Of a stretch of 64,000 bases of DNA, positions 29,318 through 38,102 are shown in pieces. The translations under genes were made by a program, and so were the position numbers. The stretch comes from Clostridium sartagoforme. Lineage in GTDB: Bacteria; Bacillota; Clostridia; Clostridiales; Clostridiaceae. Location: positions 1,116,001-1,180,000 of the forward strand of contig NZ_SRYR01000001.1 of NCBI RefSeq assembly GCF_004794105.1, given 5' to 3'. Positions within the stretch are counted from its first letter, which is position 1, and the number at the start of each line of letters is the position of its first letter. The notes under the pieces were generated by a model. That model was not told the DNA's origin, made no database searches, and saw only the letters and a list, made by a program, of their open reading frames with translations.

Positions 29318-29842
29318 ATGAACAGTCAAGTTTATAATTTTTATCCAGATCCACTATATGTAATTGGTACTAACTCTAATGCTTATCAAAGTGGTAATGG
29401 CAACTTTTATAGTATTACTGCAAGCGGATTATCCATCTTAGGGATTGGAACTAATTATCTAATACAATTAAGTAATCCATCAGGAACAAATAAGACATTA
29501 TATCTATACAAATTCTCTATGTCAATTACTGGTACAAGTATTGGAGTAACTATGACATTTATAAGGAATGGGTCTTTTACAACTGCTGGAACCTCTGTGA
29601 CTCCAGTAAATACGAATTTTGCTTTAACTGCACCTAGTAGTATAGCTATAGTAAAACATGGTTCAAGTACTCCTATTGGCAGTACTATAGTATTAACTAC
29701 AGTACAAACAACACAAATTTATACTGAAAATATTGATTCAATAATTGCTATGCCACCTAACACTACTTTATTAATCCAAATTACTAGTTCAGTTGCATTA
29801 CTACAAACCATAGCAATTAATTTATTTTCGTATGAATTTTAA
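29318..29842 (+). CDS. Uncharacterised beta-rich protein of the surface cassette
   Basis: 174 residues, no signal peptide, poor in charged residues and rich in Thr/Ser/Asn, built of alternating short beta strands (LYLYKFSMSITGTSIGVTMTF). It looks like a compact jelly-roll or trimeric spore-surface domain, but I do not recognise the family. It follows the glycosyltransferase by 79 bases and is closed by a strong terminator, ending the cassette. Confidence 0.6.
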   Translation: MNSQVYNFYPDPLYVIGTNSNAYQSGNGNFYSITASGLSILGIGTNYLIQLSNPSGTNKTLYLYKFSMSITGTSIGVTMTFIRNGSFTTAGTSVTPVNTNFALTAPSSIAIVKHGSSTPIGSTIVLTTVQTTQIYTENIDSIIAMPPNTTLLIQITSSVALLQTIAINLFSYEF

Positions 29843-29851
29843 ATTTACTCT

Positions 29852-29883
29852 GGATGTATCAAAGTATGATACATCCTTTTTTT
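29852..29883 (+). terminator. Terminator of the surface cassette
   Basis: A perfect 10-bp stem (29852-29861 with 29867-29876), 5-base loop and seven T residues. Confidence 0.92.
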
Positions 29884-29941
29884 AATTGTGTTAATTTAAT
29901 AACTATTTTATAATTAGAATATAAAATAAAGGGGTGATAAA

Positions 29942-31546
29942 TTGAAAAAGCTATTAACTATTTTATTTTCTTTACTATTATTATTTCCAAAGCAAGTTTT
30001 AGCAGATAGTAAATCCTATACAATACAAGATTTATTAATTAATGCTGAAATTCAAGAAAATGGCGATATTTTAGTAGAGGAAACCTTCACTTACAATTTT
30101 AAAGGTAGTTTTAATGGTATTTATATTGATTTAAATATGAATAAGATTGATGACTATGAAATATTAGAAGTTACAACTGAAGAGAAGTATAATGAAATAA
30201 CTATTCCAAAAAGTGAGAACAATGATAACAATACTTATGAGACAAATCTAGATAATGAGAAATTACAAATTAAAATTTACTCAAAAAGTGCTGATGAAAT
30301 AAAAAAATTTAGATTAAAGTATAAAGCAATAGGTGCAGCAAAGAAATATTCTGATTCCAGTCTACTAAATTGGAGCTTCTATACTGCTTCTTCAGATAAT
30401 CCAGTAAATAATATAAACTTAAATATTACTTTAAAGGACTATCCTTTTGATTTAAATATTTTGAATTATACTGTCTTTGGAGACGGATCCTTTAAAACTA
30501 ATACCTCTGAAGACTTAATTAGTATTTCTGGAAATGATTTAACTTCTGATATTGGAGTGCAATTAAATTTTCAAAAAGACTTTTTAAATATGCAAGAAAT
30601 AAATAGGACTTCTACAGAAGCTATAGAAGATGATGATTTTAAATTAGAATATCTTGTTATTCCAATTTCTATTTTAATTTTAGTAGGTGTAATATTATTC
30701 ATACTAAAAAAGATCAAGGATAAAAAATTCAATGAGGAACTATCTAAGTATAGATCTTTAGCTACCTACCCAGAAGATAAGTATCTCCCTTATATACCAT
30801 CAAATTTAAGTCCGGCTTTAGTAGCTTACATGACTAATAAAAAAGATTTACAGTGGTCACTTGTACCATGCACCCTACTCTATTTAGTGAAACTTGGTGT
30901 ATATGAAGTAGATACTAACGTAACTACTGAAAAAGAATTTAATAATATTACTTTTAAGAGAGTTTCAGATATTGATGATAAATACTTCTCTCATTTAGAA
31001 GTATTTATAAATTGGTTTAAAAAATATGAAAATCATTATAATGAGTTTTCCTTCCAAGGTATAAAAAATAAGATAGAAAATAACTTAAAAGAATCTGAAA
31101 AATTCAAAAATTCATTTTATGATTTTATCAATGAAGTAAGATTAAATGGAAGTTCCTTAAATTTTTATATTACTATTAAAGGTCGTGAAGTCTTAAATAA
31201 TGAAACTTATATAGAATATTGTCAGTGGCAATCATATAAAAATTATATTTTATATGATACTAATAAAGAAAATATTGATGTAAGGGATTTATTAATTTAC
31301 TCTTCTGCACTAGGTCTTAAAAATTCACAAATTACAGACTTAATAAGTGAAAATAATCTTGATAGAGGTTATGATCCTTTCTTTAGCTATTATTTTGCTT
31401 ATAATATGATTTTCTTTAATGATATAAGAACTTCAGCAGAAAGTCTTATAGATCAAAATAATGCTAGTAATAACGATAGCTATAGTAGCTTTTCTTCAGG
31501 TGGAGGCTTTAGTGGTGGTGGAGGTGGAGGCTCAGGAGCCTTTTAA
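29942..31546 (+). CDS. DUF2207 membrane protein with Gly-rich tail
   Basis: 534 residues from a TTG start at 29942, supported by AAGGGGTGAT five bases upstream and by the signal peptide that begins there (KKLLTILFSLLLLFPKQVLA). An extracytoplasmic DUF2207 domain spans about 25-230, a transmembrane helix about 237-258, then a large cytosolic part. The tail is almost pure Gly/Ser/Phe (GGGFSGGGGGGSGAF), a hallmark of the YciQ/DUF2207 family. Function unknown. Single gene between two terminators. Confidence 0.85.
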   Translation: MKKLLTILFSLLLLFPKQVLADSKSYTIQDLLINAEIQENGDILVEETFTYNFKGSFNGIYIDLNMNKIDDYEILEVTTEEKYNEITIPKSENNDNNTYETNLDNEKLQIKIYSKSADEIKKFRLKYKAIGAAKKYSDSSLLNWSFYTASSDNPVNNINLNITLKDYPFDLNILNYTVFGDGSFKTNTSEDLISISGNDLTSDIGVQLNFQKDFLNMQEINRTSTEAIEDDDFKLEYLVIPISILILVGVILFILKKIKDKKFNEELSKYRSLATYPEDKYLPYIPSNLSPALVAYMTNKKDLQWSLVPCTLLYLVKLGVYEVDTNVTTEKEFNNITFKRVSDIDDKYFSHLEVFINWFKKYENHYNEFSFQGIKNKIENNLKESEKFKNSFYDFINEVRLNGSSLNFYITIKGREVLNNETYIEYCQWQSYKNYILYDTNKENIDVRDLLIYSSALGLKNSQITDLISENNLDRGYDPFFSYYFAYNMIFFNDIRTSAESLIDQNNASNNDSYSSFSSGGGFSGGGGGGSGAF

Positions 31547-31620
31547 AATCACTTTATTACGACATAGTTTATATTTATAAGTTAACTATTATAAATAATT
31601 TTGAAGATATTAATTAATAA

Positions 31621-31652
31621 AAAATCCTCTGTGTTACACAGAGGATTTTTTT
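31621..31652. terminator. Bidirectional terminator between DUF2207 and ybaK
   Basis: A 13-bp perfect stem (31621-31633 with 31637-31649) with a TTA loop has T-runs on both strands. It serves converging genes. Confidence 0.9.
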
Positions 31653-31681
31653 AGTAAGGTATAATATAAAAATATAAATAT

Positions 31682-32167
31682 CTATTTTATTACATCTACA
31701 TATGTAAAATTTAATACTTTTTCTAATTCCAACATTTTTATATTTATTTGATATCCTATCTTTCCTGCACTAAAAACTATTTCATTTAATTCTTTTGCAG
31801 ATTCATTTATAATTGTTTTATATTCCTTCTTCATACCAATAGGTGAACATCCCCCATGTATATAACCTGTTAAAGGTAATAAATCTTTTGATTTAAGCAT
31901 TTCAATCGATTTCTCCCCTACTGCCTTAGCTGACTTCTTTAAATCTAGTTCCTCAGCTACTGGAATTAAAAAAACATAAAGGTTCTTTGAATTGGAAGTT
32001 GTAACTAAAGTTTTAAATACTTCTTCTTTATTTCTATTTACTTTTTCAGCAACTGATACTCCATCAATTTTACCATCACTAGTATCGTAAGTAGTTACTG
32101 AATACTGTACATTCTTTTTATCTAATATTCTCATTGCATTAGTTTTAATTGATTTTTCTTTTGACAT
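31682..32167 (-). CDS. ybaK: Cys-tRNA(Pro)/aminoacyl-tRNA deacylase YbaK
   Basis: 161 residues, full length for the YbaK/EbsC family. The SVAEKVNRNKEEVFKTLV segment carries the conserved Lys; TGYIHGGCSPIGMKK carries the GGCSPxG motif. The enzyme hydrolyses mischarged Cys-tRNA(Pro) in the cytosol. Single gene. Confidence 0.93.
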   Translation of the reverse strand: MSKEKSIKTNAMRILDKKNVQYSVTTYDTSDGKIDGVSVAEKVNRNKEEVFKTLVTTSNSKNLYVFLIPVAEELDLKKSAKAVGEKSIEMLKSKDLLPLTGYIHGGCSPIGMKKEYKTIINESAKELNEIVFSAGKIGYQINIKMLELEKVLNFTYVDVIK

Positions 32168-32281
32168 ATCCTACACCCCTAAAATTTACTACTTATATTA
32201 TATATTAAAAAATAAAACAAATAAACCTTTAGTAATTGTATATGAATAAGCATTAGATAATCATATATTTATAAATATATT

Positions 32282-32412
32282 TTGTTATTATTTTTAGGAT
32301 TTATTAAAATAAAATGTCTATAACCCAAATTAATGGGCATAATTCTAGATAGAAGTTATTCTTGGTAAACTTCTGTTAGTATCGATCTAGCTATGTAGCT
32401 AGCTTTTGTTTA
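32282..32412 (+). ncRNA. Candidate small RNA with promoter and terminator
   Basis: A -35 TTGTTA (32282-32287) and -10 TAAAAT (32305-32310) are 17 bases apart and would start a transcript near 32317. Downstream come a CCCA/TGGG hairpin near 32324, a 7-bp AGAAGTT/AACTTCT hairpin, and CTAGCTA/TAGCTAG (32387-32402) followed by CTTTTGTTT. No open frame is present. The family is not recognised. Confidence 0.45.
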
Positions 32413-32446
32413 TTATAATCATAGTTCCTTTTTTCATCGTTATTTT

Positions 32447-32484
32447 GAAAGTTCTTAGAGAAGTCTAGGAACTTTCTATTTTTC
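32447..32484 (+). terminator. Strong hairpin with T-tract in the intergenic region
   Basis: A 13-bp stem with one G-U pair (32447-32459 with 32464-32476), tetraloop GAAG, followed by TATTTTTC. It would end any plus-strand transcript from the small-RNA promoter upstream. Confidence 0.65.
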
Positions 32485-32598
32485 ACTAAAAATAACTTTT
32501 TATAATATTGGAATTGTCATAAAATGAGTATAAAACCACAAATATAAATATTTAATGTATTCATAACGCAAAGCTATATTTTGACTTAACATAAGCCC

Positions 32599-32758
32599 TT
32601 AGCAATAATTATTGAAATTCAGCTCGTCTGAATTTCTTCCTTTAGTAGGCCTGCATCCCCAAGCTTAAATTATTCAAGTAGTTTTTAACATATTGTGCGT
32701 AAGCCAACTTGGAGTGTACAAGGTCGGTCGAGCATAATATGTTAAAAACTCATGCTAA
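32599..32758. ncRNA. Structured RNA candidate in the ybaK-kinase intergenic region
   Basis: The 160-base element is closed by TTAGCA/TGCTAA (32599-32604 with 32753-32758). It contains a perfect 9-bp hairpin (32614-32636) and a perfect 15-bp helix (32680-32694 with 32736-32750). That helix encloses a GC-rich internal loop and hairpin, CCAACTTG paired with CAAGGTCGG. It is much more GC-rich than surrounding spacer, has no open frame, and folds equally on either strand. The strand is undecided; the family (raiA-type RNA is one comparison) is not established. Confidence 0.5.
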
Positions 32759-32852
32759 ATTTAAAAAAATAGTTTAATGTACTAATAAAATATTCTTATG
32801 ATATAATTATTTAATAAATAAACTAAATACCAAAGAAAAGGAGTAACTATTA

Positions 32853-33371
32853 ATGAAATGTATAACAATTTCTGGTCCTGCTGGACATGGTAAGGATACA
32901 CTTGCCCATAAATTAAAGTTAAAACTTAAGGCTAAAGGACAAAAAGTATTTATTATTCATTATGCTGACTATTTAAAAATGGTAGCAACTCAGGTTTATA
33001 ATTGGAACGGTATTAAAGATGAAGTTGGTAGAGATATTCTTCAAAAATTAGGAGATAAGATGAGAGCTCAAGATGAAATGTATTTAATAAATGAGCTTAT
33101 TAAAATTATTAATTTAGTTAAAAATGATTTTGATATCGTACTTATTCCTGATGCAAGATTTCCTAAAGAAATAGAATCTTTAAAAAGTATCGGTAAAACA
33201 GTATCAATTCATATAACTAGAGTTGATTATGAAAGCATTTTAACCACTGAGCAAAATAACCATAAGACAGAGAGATCTCTTGATAATTATTCGTATGATT
33301 ATAGTATATTAACTTATACGGATAAAGAAATTAAAGAAATAGATATGATAATAGAAGATATTTTAAATTAA
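32853..33371 (+). CDS. P-loop (deoxy)nucleoside monophosphate kinase-like protein
   Basis: 172 residues with Walker A GPAGHGKDT at 8-16, a conserved VGRDILQKLGDKMR helix and a PDARFPKEI segment. These resemble phage-type deoxynucleotide monophosphate kinases and dephospho-CoA kinase-like P-loop enzymes. It most likely phosphorylates a dNMP, but the substrate cannot be assigned. Strong AAAGGAG site; single gene with its own terminator. Confidence 0.75.
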   Translation: MKCITISGPAGHGKDTLAHKLKLKLKAKGQKVFIIHYADYLKMVATQVYNWNGIKDEVGRDILQKLGDKMRAQDEMYLINELIKIINLVKNDFDIVLIPDARFPKEIESLKSIGKTVSIHITRVDYESILTTEQNNHKTERSLDNYSYDYSILTYTDKEIKEIDMIIEDILN

Positions 33372-33400
33372 TAAGAGGCTGCACTAAAGCAACCTCTTAT
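33366..33400. terminator. Terminator between kinase and yhgE
   Basis: AATAAGAGG/CCTCTTATT with an inner TGC/GCA pair is followed by TTTT on the plus strand. It lies between converging genes and is likely shared. Confidence 0.8.
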
Positions 33401-33402
33401 TT

Positions 33403-35556
33403 TTAATGACCTATAAGTCCACTTTCATTTAATTTATCTATAAACTTTCTACTTATTCTATTTATTGGCCCCTTTAAGAATAATCCTATTAATATAAATA
33501 TTACTCCATAACTTATAATCATAGTTAAATCTCTTAATAGATTTTCTTTAACCACTCCAGCTACTGCCTCTCTCATAGCTGATATTGAATAAGTAAATGG
33601 TAAAAATGGATTTACTTTTTTAAAGAAGCTAGGCATTACTTCTACAGGGAAGGTTCCACCTGCACCTGCCACTTGAATTACTAGTAATACCACAGCTATA
33701 GCCTTTCCAACATTACCAAATATTGAGACTAAAGTGTAGACTATTAATATAAATATTATGCTACTTAAAAGACTTATCCCTATAAATAAGCCCTTGTTTA
33801 ACACATAACACTTAAGTAAATATATATCACCTAAAGTTAATATTAATGCCTGACATATTCCAATAAATCCAAAGGTCAGAAATTTTCCAAAGTACTTTTC
33901 GTAAGTCTTAAATTTAATATCTTTCTTAAATCCATGTGGCTCTGTAGTTAATAAAGAAACTAGAATTAATGATCCTACCCATAAAGCAAGGGTTGAATAA
34001 AATGGTGACATAGCTGATCCATAATTAGGTATAGGGAACAACGTCTCCTCTTTAATTTCAACAGGACTCCCTAAAAATTTACTAACAGCCTCCCAATCAT
34101 TCTTCAGTAAAGATAAAAACTTATCTATATCTTCTTCGTTATTTAAAGATACTAGTTTTGAAGCAATACTATTCAATCTAGCTTTAATTATTGGCATTTC
34201 ATTATTTAACTTTTCTATATCACCTTTACCAATATTTAATGCATTATTTAATGTATCAAGCAATTTATCTATATCTGGTATTGCTAATGTTGCTTCCTCT
34301 AATAGCTTAATTGAATTATTAGATATTTTAGTTAACTCATCTATAGCATTATTAATGGCTGGAATATACTTTGAATCGTAGTTGTTTAAAATATTTAAAA
34401 TTATACTTCTATTATTGGCTATTAATGCTTTTATCTCCTGAAGTTTAGTCTTATCTATAGGCTTTGCATTATTAACTACTTTGCTTATTTGATTTATAAT
34501 ATCTGTTACAGAATTTAACTTAGAACTTGCTAGGGATAAATCATTTACTATTTCTTTTAAATTATCATTAAACTTTGATAATGGTTCTAAAGCTTTAATA
34601 ATTCCATTAATCTTACTATTTATCTCATTACATTTTACACTAATATTATCTAATCCATTAATAATAGCATTTTTATCAACATTGATATTAATTACTGTAT
34701 TTATTATTCCTTCTAGATTATTAAGTTCCCTATTTATTAATTCTAAGTCTGACTTAACCACTGGTGCTACTTCAGCTAATGCTCCTTTTGATTTTTCCAA
34801 TGCATTTTTAGTATCAACTAATAACTTATCACTTGAAATTAAAGTATCTTTTACTAACGGTAAATTTTCTTTAGTCTTGGAGATTAAATCTTCAATTTTA
34901 GAACTCCCAGTATCCAAATCATTAATAACATTTTCTATTTCAGGAACCTTATTATTTATTTCAACAATTCCATTTATTAGCTTTAAAATTTTATCTTTTG
35001 AACCTTCAATACTTACCCCTGCTTCATTTAATATCATAAATATTATTCCATCTACAGTTTCGATAATATTAGTATCTACTTGAGACTTTATTGTTGTAAC
35101 TCCCTTTTCTGTAATTTTAGGAGCAATTGCATTACTTTTTGCATTTACTTTATATATTAATGTTGGTCTTGTAATTGACTTTTCCATTATAGATAGTGTT
35201 TCACTAGTAAACTCTTCAGGAATTATTATTGTTGCATAGTATTTTCCTTTTTCAACCCCAGAATTCCCCTCTTCTTCAGATACAAACTCCCAGCCTAAGT
35301 TAGTATTTTTTTTAAGCTTTTCTACAATTTCATCTCCAATATTAATGAATTTTTCTTGAAGATTATCTCCCTTATCCTTATTAACTATAGCAACCTTTAT
35401 TCCGCCTGTACTTCCATAAGGATCCCAACTAGCTCTAATATTAAACCATGCATATAATGAAGGTAAGATCATAAGTCCTAAAATAATAATTATTGCAACA
35501 TAATTTCTTAAAATGCTATTTAAATCCCTTAGAAATATTTTAAATATATTTTTCAT
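33403..35556 (-). CDS. YhgE/Pip family membrane protein
   Basis: 717 residues from the ATG at 35556 (GGAGGG upstream; the in-frame start at 35583 lacks one). One N-terminal membrane helix is followed by an extracytoplasmic segment with IKVAIVNKDKGDNL, a long Ile/Asn/Lys-rich coiled-coil region (about 200-510) and five to six C-terminal membrane helices of ABC-2 permease type. This is the layout of YhgE and of the lactococcal phage infection protein Pip. The family takes part in secretion or serves as a phage receptor; exact role unknown here. No TetR regulator is adjacent. Confidence 0.88.
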   Translation of the reverse strand: MKNIFKIFLRDLNSILRNYVAIIIILGLMILPSLYAWFNIRASWDPYGSTGGIKVAIVNKDKGDNLQEKFINIGDEIVEKLKKNTNLGWEFVSEEEGNSGVEKGKYYATIIIPEEFTSETLSIMEKSITRPTLIYKVNAKSNAIAPKITEKGVTTIKSQVDTNIIETVDGIIFMILNEAGVSIEGSKDKILKLINGIVEINNKVPEIENVINDLDTGSSKIEDLISKTKENLPLVKDTLISSDKLLVDTKNALEKSKGALAEVAPVVKSDLELINRELNNLEGIINTVININVDKNAIINGLDNISVKCNEINSKINGIIKALEPLSKFNDNLKEIVNDLSLASSKLNSVTDIINQISKVVNNAKPIDKTKLQEIKALIANNRSIILNILNNYDSKYIPAINNAIDELTKISNNSIKLLEEATLAIPDIDKLLDTLNNALNIGKGDIEKLNNEMPIIKARLNSIASKLVSLNNEEDIDKFLSLLKNDWEAVSKFLGSPVEIKEETLFPIPNYGSAMSPFYSTLALWVGSLILVSLLTTEPHGFKKDIKFKTYEKYFGKFLTFGFIGICQALILTLGDIYLLKCYVLNKGLFIGISLLSSIIFILIVYTLVSIFGNVGKAIAVVLLVIQVAGAGGTFPVEVMPSFFKKVNPFLPFTYSISAMREAVAGVVKENLLRDLTMIISYGVIFILIGLFLKGPINRISRKFIDKLNESGLIGH

Positions 35557-35689
35557 TAGTGCCCTCCATATTAACCTTATCATTAGTATGGTTTTATCTT
35601 TTACTTAAATCATTAAAATTATTAACTTTCTATACTTATTATAAAAATAGTGAAAATCTTGCAAAAGGAAATATAATTATCTTTTTAAA

Positions 35690-35821
35690 TTATCTACCTT
35701 TAAAATTCATCATTATACTTTTTACTTGTTCTAAACTTTCTGATTTTATTAATTCAATCATTCTAGGAATAAAAGCTATTAGATATTCTTTATTAAAAGT
35801 ACCATCTTTTTGCTTAATCAA
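35690..35821 (-). CDS. Possible 43-residue peptide coupled to the upstream membrane protein
   Basis: A TTG at 35821 overlaps the stop of the preceding gene as TTGA, with AGGAAAG 8 bases upstream, and opens a frame of 43 residues (IKQKDGTFNKEYLIAFIPRM and on to NFKGR). The composition is coding-like and amphipathic-helical. It could be a real coupled small protein or the detached tail of a decayed gene. No family recognised. Confidence 0.4.
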   Translation of the reverse strand: MIKQKDGTFNKEYLIAFIPRMIELIKSESLEQVKSIMMNFKGR

Positions 35822-36312
35822 ATAAATTTCTTTCCTAATGTATATATAGTTTTAATAATAGTATTATTAGGATATTTCTCAGATAGCTTTGAAATTATAT
35901 TAATAATGATATTTGTAGGAAATATATGCTGATTAAATAATATTATTATAGATATGATTGATTGTATTAATCCTATTATCAAGAAAATTACATGTAGACT
36001 TACTATAGTTCTTAACATTATACATTGGACTATTATCCATATTACTAATGCAAAGCTAAAAACACTACTTATATAACCTTGATATTTTGACTTTAAAAAC
36101 ATCATTATAGCACTAAATATATTTCCTATCCCTAAGACAACAAATAATATAATTCCTGGTATAAGAAAATTATTAAAAGGTGAATATTTTAAAGTATCTA
36201 CTGTCATACCCATTGGTAATTTAGGAGAGATAATAGCCGCACTTCCTCCAGCCATTGCCCCTATACCAACAAATAAATGTAAAAATAACATTATTTTATA
36301 TAATTTTTTCAT
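35818..36312 (-). CDS. Four-helix membrane protein, unknown
   Basis: 164 residues with four predicted membrane helices (the first, YKIMLFLHLFVGIGAMAGGSA, has small-residue packing) and a short basic C-terminal tail. The GIILFVVLGIGNIFSA segment resembles generic DUF-type Firmicutes membrane proteins. GGGG-type ribosome-binding site. Not assigned to a function. Confidence 0.65.
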   Translation of the reverse strand: MKKLYKIMLFLHLFVGIGAMAGGSAAIISPKLPMGMTVDTLKYSPFNNFLIPGIILFVVLGIGNIFSAIMMFLKSKYQGYISSVFSFALVIWIIVQCIMLRTIVSLHVIFLIIGLIQSIISIIILFNQHIFPTNIIINIISKLSEKYPNNTIIKTIYTLGKKFI

Positions 36313-36417
36313 ATAAATCCCCCCAAGTATTTAAATGTTCAATACTACTATATCACTATATCTAAGAACATTTTACTATTTATACCATAAATTAATTATT
36401 TAATTTTAGATTTTAAA

Positions 36418-36467
36418 GATTAACTAATTAATTATAATTCCTAAGAAATTTAATTATAAATTAATCT
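36418..36467. repeat. AT-rich inverted repeat upstream of ilvA
   Basis: AGATTAA at 36418-36424 pairs with TTAATCT at 36461-36467, with further complementary AT-rich bases inside. It lies in the gap between the four-helix protein and ilvA and could be a weak hairpin. Nothing else is evident in that gap. Confidence 0.3.
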
Positions 36468-36575
36468 TAATACAGTTTTGTTATTAATTATTTAATAAAA
36501 ATTTATATTTTTTATTTTTAGAATATTCATAAATCCATTAACCAATGATATAATTATTACTAGAGGTGGAAACTT

Positions 36576-37775
36576 ATGCATTTAAATGAAATAAAGAGAA
36601 CTAGAGAAAATATAAAAGATGTAATCAATAAGACTCCTTTGCTTTATAGCAATATCTTTTCTTCATTAAATAATTGTTCAGTTTATATGAAATGTGAAAA
36701 TTTACAGATCACTGGAGCTTATAAAATAAGAGGTGCATTAAATAAAATAAGATCTTTAAGCGAAGAAGAAAAAAGTAAGGGTGTAGTTTGTTCTTCAGCT
36801 GGAAATCATGCTCAAGGTGTAGCTTATGCTGCAAATCTTTTAGGTGTAGACTCTACAATAGTAATGCCTAAAAACACACCTTATTTAAAGGTTCACTCAA
36901 CTCAAGAGTTTGGTGGAAATGTAGTTTTACATGGTAGTTGTTATGATGATGCTTTTCTAAAAGCAAAATCTTTAGAAAGAGATAATAACTCTATATTCAT
37001 ACATCCTTTTAATGATATGGAAGTTATTTATGGACAAGGAACAATAGCTTTAGAAATATTTGAAGATTTAGAAAACATCGATATTATTATTTGTCCTATT
37101 GGTGGTGGAGGATTAATAAGTGGTGTATCTTTAGCTGCTAAAGAAATTAACCCTAACATTAAAATTATAGGTGTACAAGCTGAAGGTGCTAATGCTATGG
37201 AGAAAAGTTTTAAAGATGGTAAGCTTCACTCTCTTGAATCGGTAAATACTATTGCTGATGGTATAGCTGTAAAGTCACCAGGTGAATTAACATATAGCAT
37301 TATTAGAGAATATGTAGATGAAGTTATTACTGTATCTGATAAAGAAATAGCTGAAGCTTTCTTGATTTTATGTGAAAAGCATAAATTATTAGCTGAAGCT
37401 TCTGGTGCTGCTTCTCTTGCTGCATTAAAGAAACTTAACTTAGAAAACAAAAAAGTAGTTTCAATAATTAGTGGTGGTAATATAGATATGTTAACTATCT
37501 CTTCACTTATTAGTGATGGTTTAGTAGAAAGAGGAAGGTTATTCTGTTTCTCTGTAGAACTTCCAGATGTACCAGGACAGCTTCAAGAAATATCTAGAAT
37601 TTTATCAGAACTTAATGCCAATGTTGTCCAACTAGAGCATAATCAATTTAAGGCAGTTAATAGGCTGAAAAATGTTTTACTTGAAGTAACTGTGGAGACT
37701 AATGGTCATCTTCATATAGAGATGATTAGAGAAGCCTTAACTCAAAAAGGATTTAAAATTAAACAAATGTACTAA
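36576..37775 (+). CDS. ilvA: Threonine ammonia-lyase (threonine dehydratase)
   Basis: 399 residues. PLP-binding Lys50 in GAYKIRGA, the SAGNHAQGVA loop and the GGGGLISG phosphate-binding loop. The last 75 residues form an ACT domain (VELPDVPGQLQEISRIL). The short form with one ACT domain resembles clostridial/TdcB-like catabolic enzymes as much as the biosynthetic IlvA. It deaminates threonine to 2-oxobutanoate. No branched-chain genes are adjacent, so a catabolic role is possible. Single gene. Confidence 0.92.
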   Translation: MHLNEIKRTRENIKDVINKTPLLYSNIFSSLNNCSVYMKCENLQITGAYKIRGALNKIRSLSEEEKSKGVVCSSAGNHAQGVAYAANLLGVDSTIVMPKNTPYLKVHSTQEFGGNVVLHGSCYDDAFLKAKSLERDNNSIFIHPFNDMEVIYGQGTIALEIFEDLENIDIIICPIGGGGLISGVSLAAKEINPNIKIIGVQAEGANAMEKSFKDGKLHSLESVNTIADGIAVKSPGELTYSIIREYVDEVITVSDKEIAEAFLILCEKHKLLAEASGAASLAALKKLNLENKKVVSIISGGNIDMLTISSLISDGLVERGRLFCFSVELPDVPGQLQEISRILSELNANVVQLEHNQFKAVNRLKNVLLEVTVETNGHLHIEMIREALTQKGFKIKQMY

Positions 37776-37859
37776 AATTAGTTATTAAGCTATTTATTTA
37801 AAATTAGTAACTAGTAATATAAGCTATGAATATTGTTTACTTGAAGTACTTATAAAACT

Positions 37860-37910
37860 AAGAAGCTGTATCTAATAAGATACAGCTTCTTAAAATTTAT
37901 TTTCTTTTTT
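37860..37910 (+). terminator. Terminator of ilvA (and possibly of the converging small gene)
   Basis: A perfect 13-bp stem (37860-37872 with 37879-37891), 6-base loop and a T-rich plus-strand tail. It abuts the stop of the small gene on the other strand (37897). Confidence 0.88.
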
Positions 37911-38040
37911 TCATTTTTTTATATGTTTTGGCATTTTGAATTATGTCCATAAAATCATCAGCTATTTCAAATAATACTTTGCTTTTAGCCTTAGATTTTT
38001 TAAAGGTTCTTTTCATTTTCCTCATTAGTTTATTTCTCAT
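37897..38040 (-). CDS. Small basic 47-residue protein
   Basis: Starts MRNKLMRKMKRTFKKSKAK and continues with VLFEIADDFMDIIQNAK before a Lys-rich end. A perfect AGGAGGTG site lies six bases before the ATG. About a third of its residues are Lys or Arg, and it is wholly helical in outlook. It follows the 169-residue gene by 62 bases and is likely in the same operon. A nucleic-acid or membrane association is conceivable, but no family is recognised. Confidence 0.7.
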   Translation of the reverse strand: MRNKLMRKMKRTFKKSKAKSKVLFEIADDFMDIIQNAKTYKKMKKRK

Positions 38041-38102
38041 AACTGCACCTCCTGAAGAATATCTTCTATTCTATTTTCCCCCGAGATGCAAAATTTATGA
38101 TT

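Noticed and set aside
35557..35689. Plus-strand frame overlapping the yhgE start
   Set aside because: It runs antisense across the yhgE ribosome-binding site with no signals of its own. This stretch otherwise holds nothing.
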